From Nymphaea colorata (lineage: Eukaryota > Streptophyta > Magnoliopsida > Nymphaeales > Nymphaeaceae), in assembly GCF_008831285.2 (NCBI RefSeq), contig NC_045141.1:6993353-7055352 (forward strand): DNA of 62,000 bases, given 5' to 3'. The notes beneath the pieces are model-generated. The model saw only the letters and a list, made by a program, of their open reading frames with translations. It did not search any database and was not told the DNA's origin. Position 1 is the stretch's first letter. The number at the start of each line of letters is the position of its first letter. A program made the translations under genes and the position numbers. Positions 33,776 to 45,840 of the stretch are shown piece by piece.

Positions 33776-36443
33776 TGAGGGAAGTTAAGAATTGTTGGCA
33801 AACCTACATAAAACAAGTAAAATATGTTATGAGAAATGAAAGAAACAATAACACATTAATACATTTTCAAACTTGACCGCACGATCCCGAAAGTGAAGCC
33901 ATGATTTGATTTATACGATCTTCGAGCATATCCACTCTTGTACATTTGGCTTGTAGCTCAGGTACTCTAGCACAGGCAGCCTCGAGCTCAGGTACTCTAG
34001 CACATGTTCTTTTGAGTTTATCATGTCATGTGCATTTCTGAAGCACAACAAACTTTCCTTGTAAAGTACTAATTTGTTCTTTTCATAGCATTTTTTGCTT
34101 TTAGTTGACCCTTACTTATGCTTTCGGTAGAAAACTATGAAAGTTTTACTCCTAGTATTCCCATTGTACATACCCGACCATGACTATCTTCTCCCATCGT
34201 TTGGTGGAGCACATCATTGCTGCTAGGTAAATCAAATGCTCCCTTTGGCAAAGAAGCTACCTTTTTCTTTAACTTTTCCTAATGTATAACATGCAAATTG
34301 TACAATAACATAACTATCTTGTGTGAATAACAATTATATATAACACTTACTATAAAGCCAGTTGTTTCTGTATTAGAGTGGTTTGCATTAGTACTGCTTC
34401 GAGTAACAATAAAAACTTCTCACGTGAAGGTTCAAGTCTATCCTCTCCAAACTGTAAATATGAACTCAAATAAATATCAATTCATAAATTATATATAGGA
34501 TGTACAATATATAGATCATGAAAAGCATGTCAATATATAAATATAAATGCACCCAAATGTCAAATCATAATTTGCTTTCTTTGCTTTAAATCATGCAAAG
34601 CTTTATGAACTTGTGGTGTGTTGGTACTTTAGATGTGCATGGTTTTGAGTATTTTTTTCACTAACTTCCTATAAAACAATATAGCCTCTTACATTTTCTT
34701 ATCATAAAATTTGTAGTACAATTAAATCATGCTGAATTATCAATGAATTTTTACCTTTTGTTCCTCAATTCATACCTTCATTATCTAAAGAGGCGCATAC
34801 TCCTGTAATGCCCACTTGTGTAAAGCTAGCTTATGCTTGTTAGGAACTCCAAATTTCTCATGTTTTGAATGCATAGAGCAAGGTATGCCTGTGAAAAAAT
34901 GGCATGTAACATTCAATCTTGAAACTAAAAAAAAAAACAATAGGAATAACCTGCACATTTTTTCAAAAATCTACTTCGAATGAATTGGACAATTTCAAAT
35001 CATTTGTGAAAAATTAATGGCGTGGATTTTGGGCTCGTGCCAGTATTTCGTTATACATTGTAAAAAATTGTGCTTCTTTGTCGATTGTCTGTCAGAATAT
35101 GTTCATATATGGATTATGTTTTTGCCAATGTCTCGAGTTTGCAGTGGCAAGGAGCCACATCAATCCCCGAGTGTTGCTTGGTTAAGTATTGCAAACATGT
35201 CAATTATGATCATATAGCTCAATGAATATATTTTAAATTAATAATATTACCTAAACAAGCTTCATCTCATGTGTTCTTCTATGTTATGGTATGTTGATGG
35301 TATATATTGTTACTAGGAAGTCATCCAACAAAAAAACGTATTGTCAGATAGAGGAAAAACATAGAAGAATTGCAGATACCATGACATGTTATAGCAATGC
35401 AAAAAATGACATCATTTATCAATGTCAAATGACAAAAATATATAACTATAAAAAATATCTATCATCTTGATGTATACCAACTATCTTTGGATCATTGATT
35501 AACAACTATGTCCTATACATCCTCTCTAACCCAAGTCACAATATCATTCACATTATCAACATTAGGATCTGACACATTATGCAAGTCTAAATTGATATTA
35601 CAATCTTTATTACTACCAGCTACTTCTTTTCCTAAAATGTCATACATATCTCTAAATCTTGTTTTAGCAACAATAGCAAATCACTTTTTTATCGGATCCT
35701 CTACGTAAAAAAGTTGTTGCACTTTGTGATGCTGAAATGAAAGGTTCATCTTTCATACATTGGAAGTTGATGTTGATGCATGTGAAACCAAATTTGTCTT
35801 GTTTAATGCCACAACCATATAAACTAATTACATCAAGCCATTCACATTTAAATAGAACAAACTTGAGAGTCTTTGTATAAGTGACCTGTACAATGTCAAT
35901 GACAAATTCGTAATATGCAACTTTACCAGTCATGAGATTCCTATCTCCTGAACTCGAGGAACTAGAGGCCTATGCAAGTATGAGAACTTGTCTCTCATAT
36001 GAAATCAAAACCCATTAGATATGAAGTCCTTGTATCGCAACACAATTTTTCTAATATGCAACTAACAGTATCCACATAGCATTTTGGACATGCTAGCTTG
36101 CATTTAGTACTCCACCCCGATAGATGAACATCTTGAGAGTCATTTATAGTCTCAAAGCAGCAGGCGGTTGAAAGTGTTTTTTTTTCATGAATATCATATG
36201 TGCATACCCCCCCATTCCTTAGTTGGTCTAGATATGAGCAATGACAATATGGTGAAAAATTGATTCATACACATTCATGGTGGGAGATTGTAGATGACTA
36301 ACAATATTGCATTTGACACATGGGCATCTCATTTTACCATTTATAATGACATTATTAGCTCTCGCAAAATCAAAGAAGTTGCCTACACCATTCAGAGATT
36401 CTACACTATGTATTCTCTTCACGATCCAATTTTGATCTTTCAC
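33776..36443 (-). pseudogene. CACTA (En/Spm) transposase relic 1
   Basis: Minus-strand pieces follow the order of a plant CACTA transposase. At 36,443-36,228 is a transposase-associated domain: QNWIVKRI..., FFDFARANNVIINGK, then MRCPCVKCN. Near 36,130-36,060 is the TNP2 phrase HLSGWSTKCKLACPKCY. Near 36,020-35,670 is a DUF4216-like part: KDFISNGF, a stop, FHMRDKFSYL, then KFVLFKCEWLD, DKFGFTCININ and EPFISASQSATTF. Near 34,010-33,870 is a C-terminal heptad-like segment, VPELEAACARVPELQAKC, partly encoded by a 26-bp direct repeat. The catalytic core between the TNP2 start and DUF4216 is mostly deleted, and stops occur. The ends of the element were not found. Confidence 0.8.
33957..34008 (-). 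repeat. 26-bp direct repeat encoding a coiled-coil heptad
   Basis: AGCTCAGGTACTCTAGCACA occurs twice, 31 bp apart, in the C-terminal part of CACTA relic 1. In the minus-strand frame it gives two ARVPEL motifs. This looks like a small tandem duplication that lengthened a coiled coil. Confidence 0.7.
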
Positions 36444-37222
36444 ATTATCAAAGCCTAAAATCTAAGTAAACAAACGCAAAACATCGAGACAATCTCAAGG
36501 TTAAAAGATGATTGCCTCTAAAGAGATTACATAACTGAGATAAATTGATGTAAATGAATAATATTAGTAGTGTACAAGATAATCACAAGATGACAAGTCC
36601 ACTAGGTAGAAATAAGCTAGAAATATGGAGCTACTAATGTTATTGTTAGTTATTATTAAAAATTGATTTTTATAATTACAAATAGGGAAAATAAGTCCAC
36701 TAGCTAGAATGCTACAATAAGCAAGCCATATGTCATATGTTGAGTCTAGTCGAATACTTCTTATTTAGGTATTTTTTGAGTTTAATTTGCCTAAATATAG
36801 CAAGTAGCCTAAATAAAGTATTTGTATAGCATAAAAGGCCCCAGAGATGGTGTCAGAGTTGGATCTCAAGCTATTTTGTGAATATATTTTGACTATAGTT
36901 TTTTTAGTTTCCAAAGTCGAGATGGTTTAGGCCATTTATAAATGTGTTTCTAAGTTAGACAATAAAGTTTTCTGGATTCAAGTTATGTGAGTGCCTCTAG
37001 ATATCATGTAAAGGTTGTTTCTCAAGTTATTATGTGAGGATAAATTGATTAGGTTCTACTTTCCATGGTTGAGATACTAGAGGTCCATTGACAAAATGGT
37101 ATTTATGTTAAACCACAAAATTTGCTATGCTTTTCAACGGAAGTTTAGAAGTATGGCATTTTTATAGTGTACAATCTAAAAAGTGCGACTGATCACGGAC
37201 TGGATTTAGTTGGATAACTCAG
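36444..37222. other. Gene-free stretch with a possible copia primer-site relic
   Basis: No gene. At about 36,849, ATGGTGTCAGAG resembles the copia primer site TGGTATCAGAG, but no LTR pair or Gag was recognised around it, so it may be chance or an ancient relic. Confidence 0.3.
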
Positions 37223-37610
37223 TGTTATCACCCCAAATTTTTCCAAGCCCAAAATCTAATTCGTAGATCCAAAACCCAAGTTCAAATCCAAATCAAGCAT
37301 TTCAGACCTATTTCTCATCCTTTTGACAAAAAACCTCCTTTTATAGGGTGATTTTGGTTGTTTTGGTGGGCAAGACCCATTTGTCCCTCCTTTTGACAAA
37401 AAACCTTCCTTTTAGAGGACGATTTTAGCCTTTTTGGGTGGACAAAGACCCAACTCATTTTTTTAAAAAAAAAAATTTATAAGCCAAGTGGCCAATCATA
37501 CCCATTTTCAAACTATTTCTGTTTCAAAATAATTCAAAATTATGTGAAATTCGGATGAAAATAAGGTGAAATTTTAAAAAATTCAAATTTTGGGTTTTTG
37601 GCTCCAAAAT

Positions 37611-37624
37611 TTTTATAAATACCC
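37611..37624 (+). promoter_or_regulatory. TATA box of the candidate LTR
   Basis: TTTTATAAATACCCC matches a plant TATA box, with a CT-rich transcribed-leader-like sequence downstream. Function is inferred from position only. Confidence 0.45.
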
Positions 37625-37889
37625 CCCACTTCCCCCTCTCTTGGGTAAGAATGGCCCTTAGGAGAAACCCTATAGTATTCTCACTTAAAGACTTAGGGTT
37701 TCTCTTGAGTTCTCTCTCTCTCCCTCTTCCTATTTCCATTTCTCTCCAACTTGGAGCTAACTGCAACTCTCCAAGTGAGCACTACAGATCCCTTGGAGGA
37801 CTCATCTTCATCATCTTGGAGCTTTATTCAAGGTGAGTTCAAGTTTATTTTAAGCATGATTGTTCATTTTCCCTAATTCATTTTCTCAT

Positions 37890-38520
37890 TTAGAAGTATG
37901 TAATAATCATCTCTCTCATTTCTCTCCTATTTTCTTTCATCTCTTCTTTCTCTCCCCATGGCCAAAAGAGATAGCTCTCAACTCTATTTTAGAGCCAAGA
38001 GGCTATGTTCAAGTGCACCGGGAGCATGAGAAGATGAGATGATCTTTCATTTCCATGCTTGAGTCATGTTATCTCATTTCTTGAATACATTCTTGTTGTT
38101 TTTTGCTTCCTTCTATTTTCCTCTCTTTTTCATTTCCCCATGGTCATAAGAGATAGCTCTCAACTCTATTTTAGAGCCAAGAGGCTATGCTCAAGTGCAC
38201 TGAGAACATGAAAAGATGAGATAATATTTCATTTCATTGTTGAATCATGTTCTATTTCTTTCCTTGAATATTGCTTATATATTATCCATGCGTAGTTGCT
38301 TGATTTTCCATTCATATTTTGCTTCTCCCGTTTTCTCTCTTCCTCACTTCCCCAAGGCCATAGAAGATAGCTCTCACTTTCTAGAGTCAAGAGGCTATGC
38401 TCGAGTGCACCGAGAACATAAGAAGATGAGATTTCATTCCATAGTTGAAACATGTTCTCTTTCTTTTCTTAAATATTGTTTTTGATATTATTCATGCATA
38501 GTTATTTAATTTTTCATTTA
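37890..38520 (+). repeat. Three tandem repeats of ~180-215 bp
   Basis: The core CCC(A)AGG/ATGGCCA.A.AGATAGCTCTC starts at 37,954, 38,136 and 38,350. Each copy continues with AGAGCCAAGAGGCTATG or a close variant, then TCAAGTGCACCG or a variant, and AAGATGAGAT. Spacing is 182 and 214 bp. The repeats lie in the leader part of the candidate LTR. Confidence 0.9.
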
Positions 38521-38929
38521 TATGTGAATGCACGGTAAGAATGAGAGTATGGTTTGGGATTCTTTTATTTTATTCATGTAATTTTGAGGTTGGGGTTTGT
38601 CCAACCCAGGAAGAACCTTCACGAATTTGTACATGTTAAAGTGCATTTTTATATCATTTCGCATTAGTTTCTTTTAATCATCTGATTAGGAACCCTAATG
38701 AGTATCTTATCGTGTGGTTTGAGCTTCTTCCATACCCAACGGTGGAAGAAACATGTTCCCTTACAACCAATGGAATAACAATATTCTATATTTATATAAA
38801 TCATATTTTCCAAAACATTTTCGAAAGAAACCTTCTAATGCGGCCTTGGAGACTCAACTTAAGTTCTTGAATGAGCCTAAGTTCTCCTCCGGCCTATATC
38901 AAAAATTGAAGTCGCCTATTTTCAAGTCA

Positions 38930-39320
38930 TTTTTTTATTTTAATACTCATGAAGATATATACGTATATACATGTTATATATGTATACATGCACATGATTA
39001 TTTCTTTTTGTCATTATCTCTTTATGATTTAACATATCCTTTTACAACTCTCATATACGTATATTTGAATATATATATACGTGTATTCAATTTTAAAATC
39101 TCTCTCTCTCTGTTTCTAAAATGGTATTCTCTTCTCTACTTGATTTAAACCTCATTTTCATAAGCTTTCATATTCGTATCTATATGTATGTATATATATA
39201 TATATATATTCATACATATGCATATATAAATATGTATATGAATATGTATCTCTCTTTGTTTTAAATCTTTGATTTTGTGATTTTCAAGATATCTTTCTCT
39301 CTCTCCTTCCCTATACTTTC
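38930..39320. repeat. Cluster of TA/TATACG and TC microsatellites
   Basis: Several short runs, including GTATATACATGTTATATATG near 38,962, (TA)n at about 39,188-39,208 and (TC)n near 39,100 and 39,296. Frames that cross them are artefacts. Confidence 0.7.
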
Positions 39321-40110
39321 TTATGATCAAGTATCTCATTTTATGCATGTTTTTTGGACATTTTTCTTCTCCATTATCATTTTCATTTACCGACTTCACT
39401 AAGACCATAAATCAAGTAATGATCCAATATTGAATTCATACTTGATGGTCTACAACCCCAATCCATTTTCAAAAACTTTTACTTCTTATATATGATATTT
39501 ATCAAAACAAAAATCTTAGATGTATGCTATGGTAGAATGTTTCTAGATGAATGTTGTGGTAGGAATGTTCCATTCTCTTTTAATCATATATGTTTCATTC
39601 TCTTTTAATCATATAGAATCAATGCATTCATGCATTCACAATCACTTAATATCATTTATGAGTAAAATCACATCTCTAAAAGAACTTAAGCAAGAAGCGA
39701 TGGAGCTCTAACTAGGTGGTAACCGAATTAGAGTAAAATTTTTAACCTACTTAAAGTCTTAAGAGAACACTAAAATGACTTCAAAATGAATTCTCAAGAT
39801 ATTTACAAAGATTTTCCACTCCTAGCTTTCGCCAAAACATTTCATATTCTCAAGCAACTCTTCAAGAACCTTTTTAAAAGTTTGAAACATCAAACTTTTA
39901 ATATTTTTCTACACCGCATATAGAATCAAAGAGATGTTCACGTTAAAACGAAATGCATAAATAATAAACATAGCCCTTAGGTTGATTACCTCTGATAAAA
40001 GCGTCGAGAATGGTCGACCCTCGTACCGATGGGCGAGTCCCTTTCTTTCCTATTTCAAAATAAAAACTCATTTTTCTGGAGCACTCCAAAACCAATGAAA
40101 AATTTGAAAT

Positions 40111-40906
40111 GCAAATACCTAAGAAGGCACACCTTTTCAGTTTTGCATGTCAGGCTTTCCTTGTAGGCCTATGAATTTTATATTATTTGTTGGGATATGT
40201 TGAGGATTTGAGTATTACTGGTCCCTTACCAGTTGCAGATCATTTTATCAGATGGATTGAGGCCATTGCAGGTGAAATGATGGTTCTCCCTTAGTGCATG
40301 TTTGGATTGTGCAATAACGGTGCTGCCAAACACCATCCTGAGACATCCAATCATTAGGTGGTATCTCTGACAAGAAGGAAGCCCACTAACAAAAGCAGCC
40401 ACTCATAGATTTTTCTACTATGAGGTAGGAGGTTGTAGGGAATAATAAAGACGGACCTCAACAACCAAAAGCTTCTGTAGTATTAGCTTAACTACAAAGT
40501 TCTAAACGTGATGCCTACCTTCGATGTTTATGCTTGTGTGTGCAAAAAAAAAAAATGAAAATTCATTTACATTACAATATTAAAGTTTGAAAAGTTGAGA
40601 GATGAGCTTGTTTAACTGACATTTGTTATTTGAAAATCTGAATCGAACAGCCTGAGGTTTAGATGATATTGAAAACCCAGTTCGAAGGATTACTTTCATT
40701 CTTCATTGGAATCTGAACTATCCAAAAGTGGTACACAAAATTGAAGAATAAAACTCATTTACATCTTTAAAACATATGATTATGAGGTCAACTTATAAGA
40801 TACCAAACCATGATTAATCTATCTACGAAAGTTATTTTGCAAAATATGTAACAACAGAAGAAGGAAATCTCAACAATGGAGTTATGATATGTCCATTATA
40901 TGTGTA
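40111..40906. other. Gene-free stretch
   Basis: No recognisable gene. It forms the left flank of the delimited CACTA element, and its last three bases (GTA) are the left copy of that element's target duplication. Confidence 0.4.
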
Positions 40907-43900
40907 CACTAAAAAAGATCTAAGCATTACTGAAGGCCACAAAATTTTGGTGAAAACAGAACATTGGTAATGGTTTTACGAGGTTTCGTTCTTTTGATTA
41001 TAAAGAGAGTGTTGGTAAAAACCATCGCTAACACACTAGACAGAAGCATCAGTGTAGGGTATCACCAGTGTGGCCAATAAGTAGGTAAACATTGACTATT
41101 ACCAACGTCCCTTCACGTCGCTAATAATCAATTATTTTTGACTTGTTATTGGTCGTTTGTAGAAACTCTACCAACAACGAGACAAATCATTGGTAAAATT
41201 TTTGCTCACAAATAATTGGACATCCATAAAACTTTAACCGATGTCTAACCTAACATCGTTGTTACTCTTTATCGACACATAATTACGCACCAGTGAAAGT
41301 CTTTCAATTTTTTTTCTCTTCGACTATGACAAAATGTTTTTGAAAATCGAAAATTCATATACAACATGCCTACTTACATTTTCCATCTATCAAATAAAAC
41401 AAACAAAATGATTACATGTTCATGAACCAAATATATAGGTGTAACAAATGTTCAAACAACACATCTAATTCACTATAGTTAAAAGTTACAAAACCATTTT
41501 TCACAAAATGATAGTAAGAACAACCTTTGCTACCATGGTAAACTTCAGAACTAAGGTGGAAATCATACAAAGTTTGGCAGTATCGATGTGTCTACAATGA
41601 ACATTAACAAAACACGTTCATTCTATTAGTAATAAAGTTTAACAGATATACTCATTAGTCATTACAATAATTGAACCGTTACGGAACATAGGTCCATATC
41701 ACCATGTTGTTGTGCCATAAGCTGAGTAACTTGAGCTTGAAATTGAAGAAAATGAGACTCAAGATAAGAAACTCTATCCTTCAATAATGCATTTTCTTCC
41801 CATAGAGTATGTATTTCACTCGATTTAGAGAACAAATGAAACTGAGAATGACTAACACGAAGCCCCATCGTTTGTACAAACTATTACATAGGAGTATGTG
41901 CATTAACAAGAACACCATGATTTGGTATTTCATGTATGCGTTTTTATCCCTTGTATGAAATCTGAATCCATTATCTATGAACCCTTTATATCTAAATGCA
42001 TTCTAGTATGAGAATTGAGACAACCAAACAATATCTTTTAGTACAACATATCAATTGCGTCCAAATGGAACCCTTTATATCTAAATTGTGTCTTCATTCC
42101 TGAATAACACATGATTATTAGGACACATTAGTTTTATCAAACACCAAATCTCCAATGATCTTCTTTCCCTCATAAACTGGCTTTGGCAGTTCTACCCTCA
42201 TCGGGAATGCATCTATTAACAACTTAAGCAACAGAACAAAGCTTTTATCAGTCCACCCACATAAATTTTGTATATGAAACAATCATATTAAAAAACTCAT
42301 ATTTGTAAATCTATTGCATCCTAGATATAGTAGATGTTGAGCATCTTTAATCATTCTTACATAATCATTGTTGATCTGACCATCTTCTATACTATCTATT
42401 ATCTAAGAAGATGGTGCATCCGGTTGTATATACAACATGTCCGATAGCAAGCCTTCAATATTTTGCACAACTGTTTTCGATGCATATTTATGTGAATGTT
42501 TTCTTTTCCTATGATATTCCCAACAAAGATACGTTTTTATAAAACCATTACATATGATGTGATCGAGGACATCTTTAGCAACATGAGTGAACATTATTGC
42601 ATCTTACACAAGGATATTTCATTCGTCCATTCACTATCACATTATGTGCAATAGTATAGTAAAAAAATTGATTCACACTAGTTATATATTTCAAACTGTC
42701 TCATTTTTTCGTAGTCCAAGTTCGATTATCCATCTTTTAATAAACATGTACAACCAACTTCAATATGATCAACTTCTCATATTGCCAATGCTAAATGTCA
42801 ACCATTTTATTTTCAATTTATGCAAACAAATACTCTTGCATAGTTCATCATGCAATATGTCAAACAAGTACTTAAACATGTTATTTGGATAATCCTACAT
42901 CTTTTGAACAACATAAAAAATAATGCCTTTAATATATATGCAACCTAAATATCATCTTATCCTTAACTCCAAAAACAAGTAACACAAGATTCATTGCACC
43001 ATACGATAATGTAACATACTACATAATTCATAAATGATGCAATAATCCAAGCGGCTCAAGAAACATACAACATTTCACTTGTTTAAAAAAAAAATTGAAC
43101 ACTTGGTGAGTGGTTAAAAAAGCTAGGGACTGAAAACATTCAAACATGTAAAAAAAGCATTCAAATGACAACCAATCAAAATAATATTTTGCAAATAAGT
43201 ATTTGTTTTCTTGAATTAGACATTGCCTACAATGCAACAGATTCTGGCGATGACAAAAATTAGGGTAAAATTAGGGGTTTGTAATTGTGTGTGGCAGTTT
43301 ATGAAATTAATATATCAACTTGAAGGTATTAAGGTCAATAAACATTCTTCCAAAATTTCACGAGCTAATACTACCATAGAACAACAAAATCTTGATAGAA
43401 AAATTCAGATATATACACTACAAGCATGTTTTAACTTCAAATCGTATAAAATCAGAAAAAAATAGAGAGGAAATTGAGAAACCAACTTTTGAATCTTCAA
43501 GCAGTTCGAAAATACAATGAACAAGAAAAGCTCACTGGCTGGAAGAAAGAGATATGAGAAAAGAAAAGGGAAGAAGAATGAAGAAGAAGAGGGGTTCAAG
43601 GAGAGGAAATAAGTCAAAAAAGTCTTTGCTGATGCATTGAAAATGTCGGCAAAGGTATCACTTAAAAATTTCTGTAAGGTTAATGTGGTAAACATTACTG
43701 ATGTCCAAGCCTCTTTAGTGAAAAGACCGTTGTGGACACTCAGGCACAACGTTCAGCCATGTGAAGAGATTCACATGTCAATGATAATAAGTTTTTACTG
43801 ACACACGCAATTGGACATCACTAATAGCTGACGTTGAAAAATTTCATCAACACGAGTACCATAATGCATCGGTAAAGATGAACAGTTTTCTTCACTTTCA

Positions 43901-44097
43901 TCGACATCCGATGGGATTGAACTTCAATGACACAATAGCTCCATGCATCGATGATGAGTAATTTGAACCGACGTTAAACTGAGGACATTGCTAAAAAAGT
44001 GTATTTACCAACATGTCTGTGCAAACGTCGATAATTATTGACGTTCACTGACGTTATATTTTCCACGTGTCGGTAAAATCATCTTTTTTTTGCAGTG
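40907..44097 (-). mobile_element. CACTA transposon, 3.19 kb, internally deleted
   Basis: The left end reads CACTAAAAAAGATC, and the right end, on the minus strand, CACTGCAAAAAAAAGATGA. These are CACTA-type inverted termini. The element is flanked on both sides by GTA (40,904-40,906 and 44,098-44,100), the 3-bp target size of the superfamily. Subterminal regions (about 40,980-41,290 and 43,620-44,090) are dense in short motifs such as TCGGTAA, GACGTT, CATCG and ACCAACG in both orientations, as expected of transposase-binding sites. Inside lies a shortened transposase relic on the minus strand. Confidence 0.85.
41662..42733 (-). pseudogene. CACTA transposase relic 2
   Basis: The minus strand from an ATG at 42,733 (MDNRTWTTKK) shows AHNVIVNGRMKYPCVRCNN near 42,650, a transposase-associated domain close to that of relic 1 (ARANNVIINGKMRCPCVKCN). 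Near 42,570-42,130 it continues with NGFIKTYLCWEYH, HLLYLGCNRFTN and LIKLMCPNNHVLF, matching the N-terminal TNP2 region. Then it jumps to GFIDNGFRFHTRDKN near 41,980, the DUF4216 start, and to a coiled-coil C-terminus, EENALLKDRVSYLESH, at 41,800. The whole catalytic centre is missing. Frameshifts and stops confirm inactivity. Confidence 0.8.
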
Positions 44098-44100
44098 GTA

Positions 44101-45539
44101 GAAGCATCGCAAATCAAAATGAGATTCATTATACTTTGAATATTCACCAAGTTAAGCAGCCCCCAAACTCAAATGAGATTCACGAGCATCTTCCTCTTAT
44201 CATGAAACTGAAAGGGGTGGGGGGGGGCGCTTTCACCATTCAAACTTTAATGTGATTGTGTCCCCCAACCTATTAAACTGACAATAACAAGAAAGATAGC
44301 CATAATATAGTTTCAGCTTCTTTACATGATAAATACAGGAGGAGCAAAGCACTTTAATTAATTAAGCAGCTGTAAGACCTAGCTAGCATCTGAGGAAATT
44401 CAGAGTAAATCCAATGAAAAGAGTATTGGCTAGAGTTTAATAGTCCCATTCATTTGTGATCTGCCATCAAATTCATATGCAACCAATTTGAGGTGGTTGG
44501 GTGTGGTTTGCAGCACAAGCGCAGCACAAAAAAAAATGTTTGACCTCATAGTTTCTATTTTGGAGTTTTGATATGTCCATTATAGTATCACAAGGTGATA
44601 CTCCCACAAGCTGTAGCAGAGATACATAAGGGGCAGGTGTGGACAACCATCAAAAAATTTATTGGAATGACTCAAAATTGGTGTTACAATGATGCAAAAA
44701 TTAGTGCCCATACCAAATTTGAACTGGTGACTCAGGTGTCCCTCAGCTACAAAAGTCTTGTCTATGCCACTGTCCACAGACTAGTCAACTGTGATCAGGA
44801 TCTTCCGGTTAAGTAATCCAAAGAGACTTCCATAATGAAGATCTATGGTGTCAAAAATCAATCAGACTGATAGATTCGGTAACTAAAAGAAAGATTGTTT
44901 CTTTAAAGCTCTCCCACTCTGTGTCTCTCTTTCTAACAAGCTACTAACTCGAGGATAATACACATAATCAAGTAAACTACATTAATGAACATCTCTGACT
45001 ACCCAACCCAACCGTGTACATTCTCCATACCAGATGCTTTCATTACGTCTGAGCTGCCGAGTGAAGCCAGAGTCAGAGTTTCCCTCGGTCCCATGTCTGC
45101 AGACCACAATTACATAGCATGAGATCTTTTCTAGTCATTATCAACATGTTAAGATATTGAAAATGAGATTGGGAAATTTGGTGCCTTGGCAGGATCAATC
45201 TTTTGAAAATGAGACCATGGAAATTACGCGATTAGTGAGTTTGGGTTTGTCGAGGAAGGACCCCTTCACCTCCTCCGAGTAATAGCGCAGAGGCAGCAGC
45301 GCAGACGTTTGCTCTCCGAACCGATGCTGGAGGACGTTGCGATCTTTGGAGAAGCGTGCTTCTGTAGAGCTGTTGAGATGCCTTAGTCTGGCAGCAAGTA
45401 ACCTGAAGTGATCCGGTGGGCAGGTCGGTCGCTGGTGGGCAGTTGTGTCATCGTGAGTACTGGTGGTGAAAGGGAAGAAGAACGAGCAGAAAGTGGGGAA
45501 AAGAGGTCCAGGAGGGGGAAAATAAGGGTTAACGTTTAC
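44101..45539. other. Gene-free stretch
   Basis: No gene recognised. Moderately GC-rich from about 45,240 to 45,530. The 15-base GATATGTCCATTATA near 44,568 also occurs at 40,886, just left of the CACTA element. Confidence 0.4.
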
Positions 45540-45840
45540 TGACGGAACGAAAACCCATCGACATATTTTTACTTAATACTGACGAGAGCAGAGGTCATCG
45601 ATACATGGTAGCGTAACACTGACGGCCTTCCCAAACTGTCGATGTCTCGTCAGCTATACTCATAGCTGACGAAGACCCTTAGTAATAATGCTATCAATAC
45701 TGATGGCATTCCTAATCGTCTGTGATAATATATATCGACGTGAGATAGCTAGCCATTAGTATAAGTGTTCACAATACTGACAGATTTTATCCTCCCATCA
45801 GTAAAAACATAATATTTATGCCGATATTTTCTTCCGTCGT
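45540..45840. mobile_element. CACTA-like subterminal region, relic
   Basis: It is dense in ACTGACGG, ATCGACAT, GTCGATG, AGCTGACGA and CATCAGTAA motifs in both orientations. That is the style of the subterminal regions of the 40.9-44.1 kb CACTA element, though not identical to them. It stops at CTTCCGTCGTAG, without a clear CACTG end. It is probably the end of another CACTA-family element whose body is lost. Confidence 0.45.

Larger units (their letters stand above)
37223..40110 (+). repeat. Candidate long LTR with internal tandem repeats
   Basis: TGTTATCACCCCAAATTTTT at 37,223 resembles the start of plant gypsy LTRs. About 390 bp further is a TATA box (TTTTATAAATACCCC, 37,611) followed by a CT-rich leader, then three tandem repeats and a low-complexity AT-rich part. 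Towards the right end a GC-richer segment (GTCGAGAATGGTCGACCCTC, about 40,002) might be near the LTR end. No coding domain, second LTR or primer site was found, so the right limit is arbitrary and a solo LTR is the best guess. Confidence 0.4.

Noticed and set aside
36849-36860. Copia primer site ATGGTGTCAGAG
   Set aside because: A mismatch to the consensus and no LTR or gag nearby; kept only as a remark in the stretch description.
40886-44582. 15-base GATATGTCCATTATA on both sides of the CACTA element
   Set aside because: The right copy lies ~470 bp beyond the element and is not a target duplication; the true duplication is GTA.
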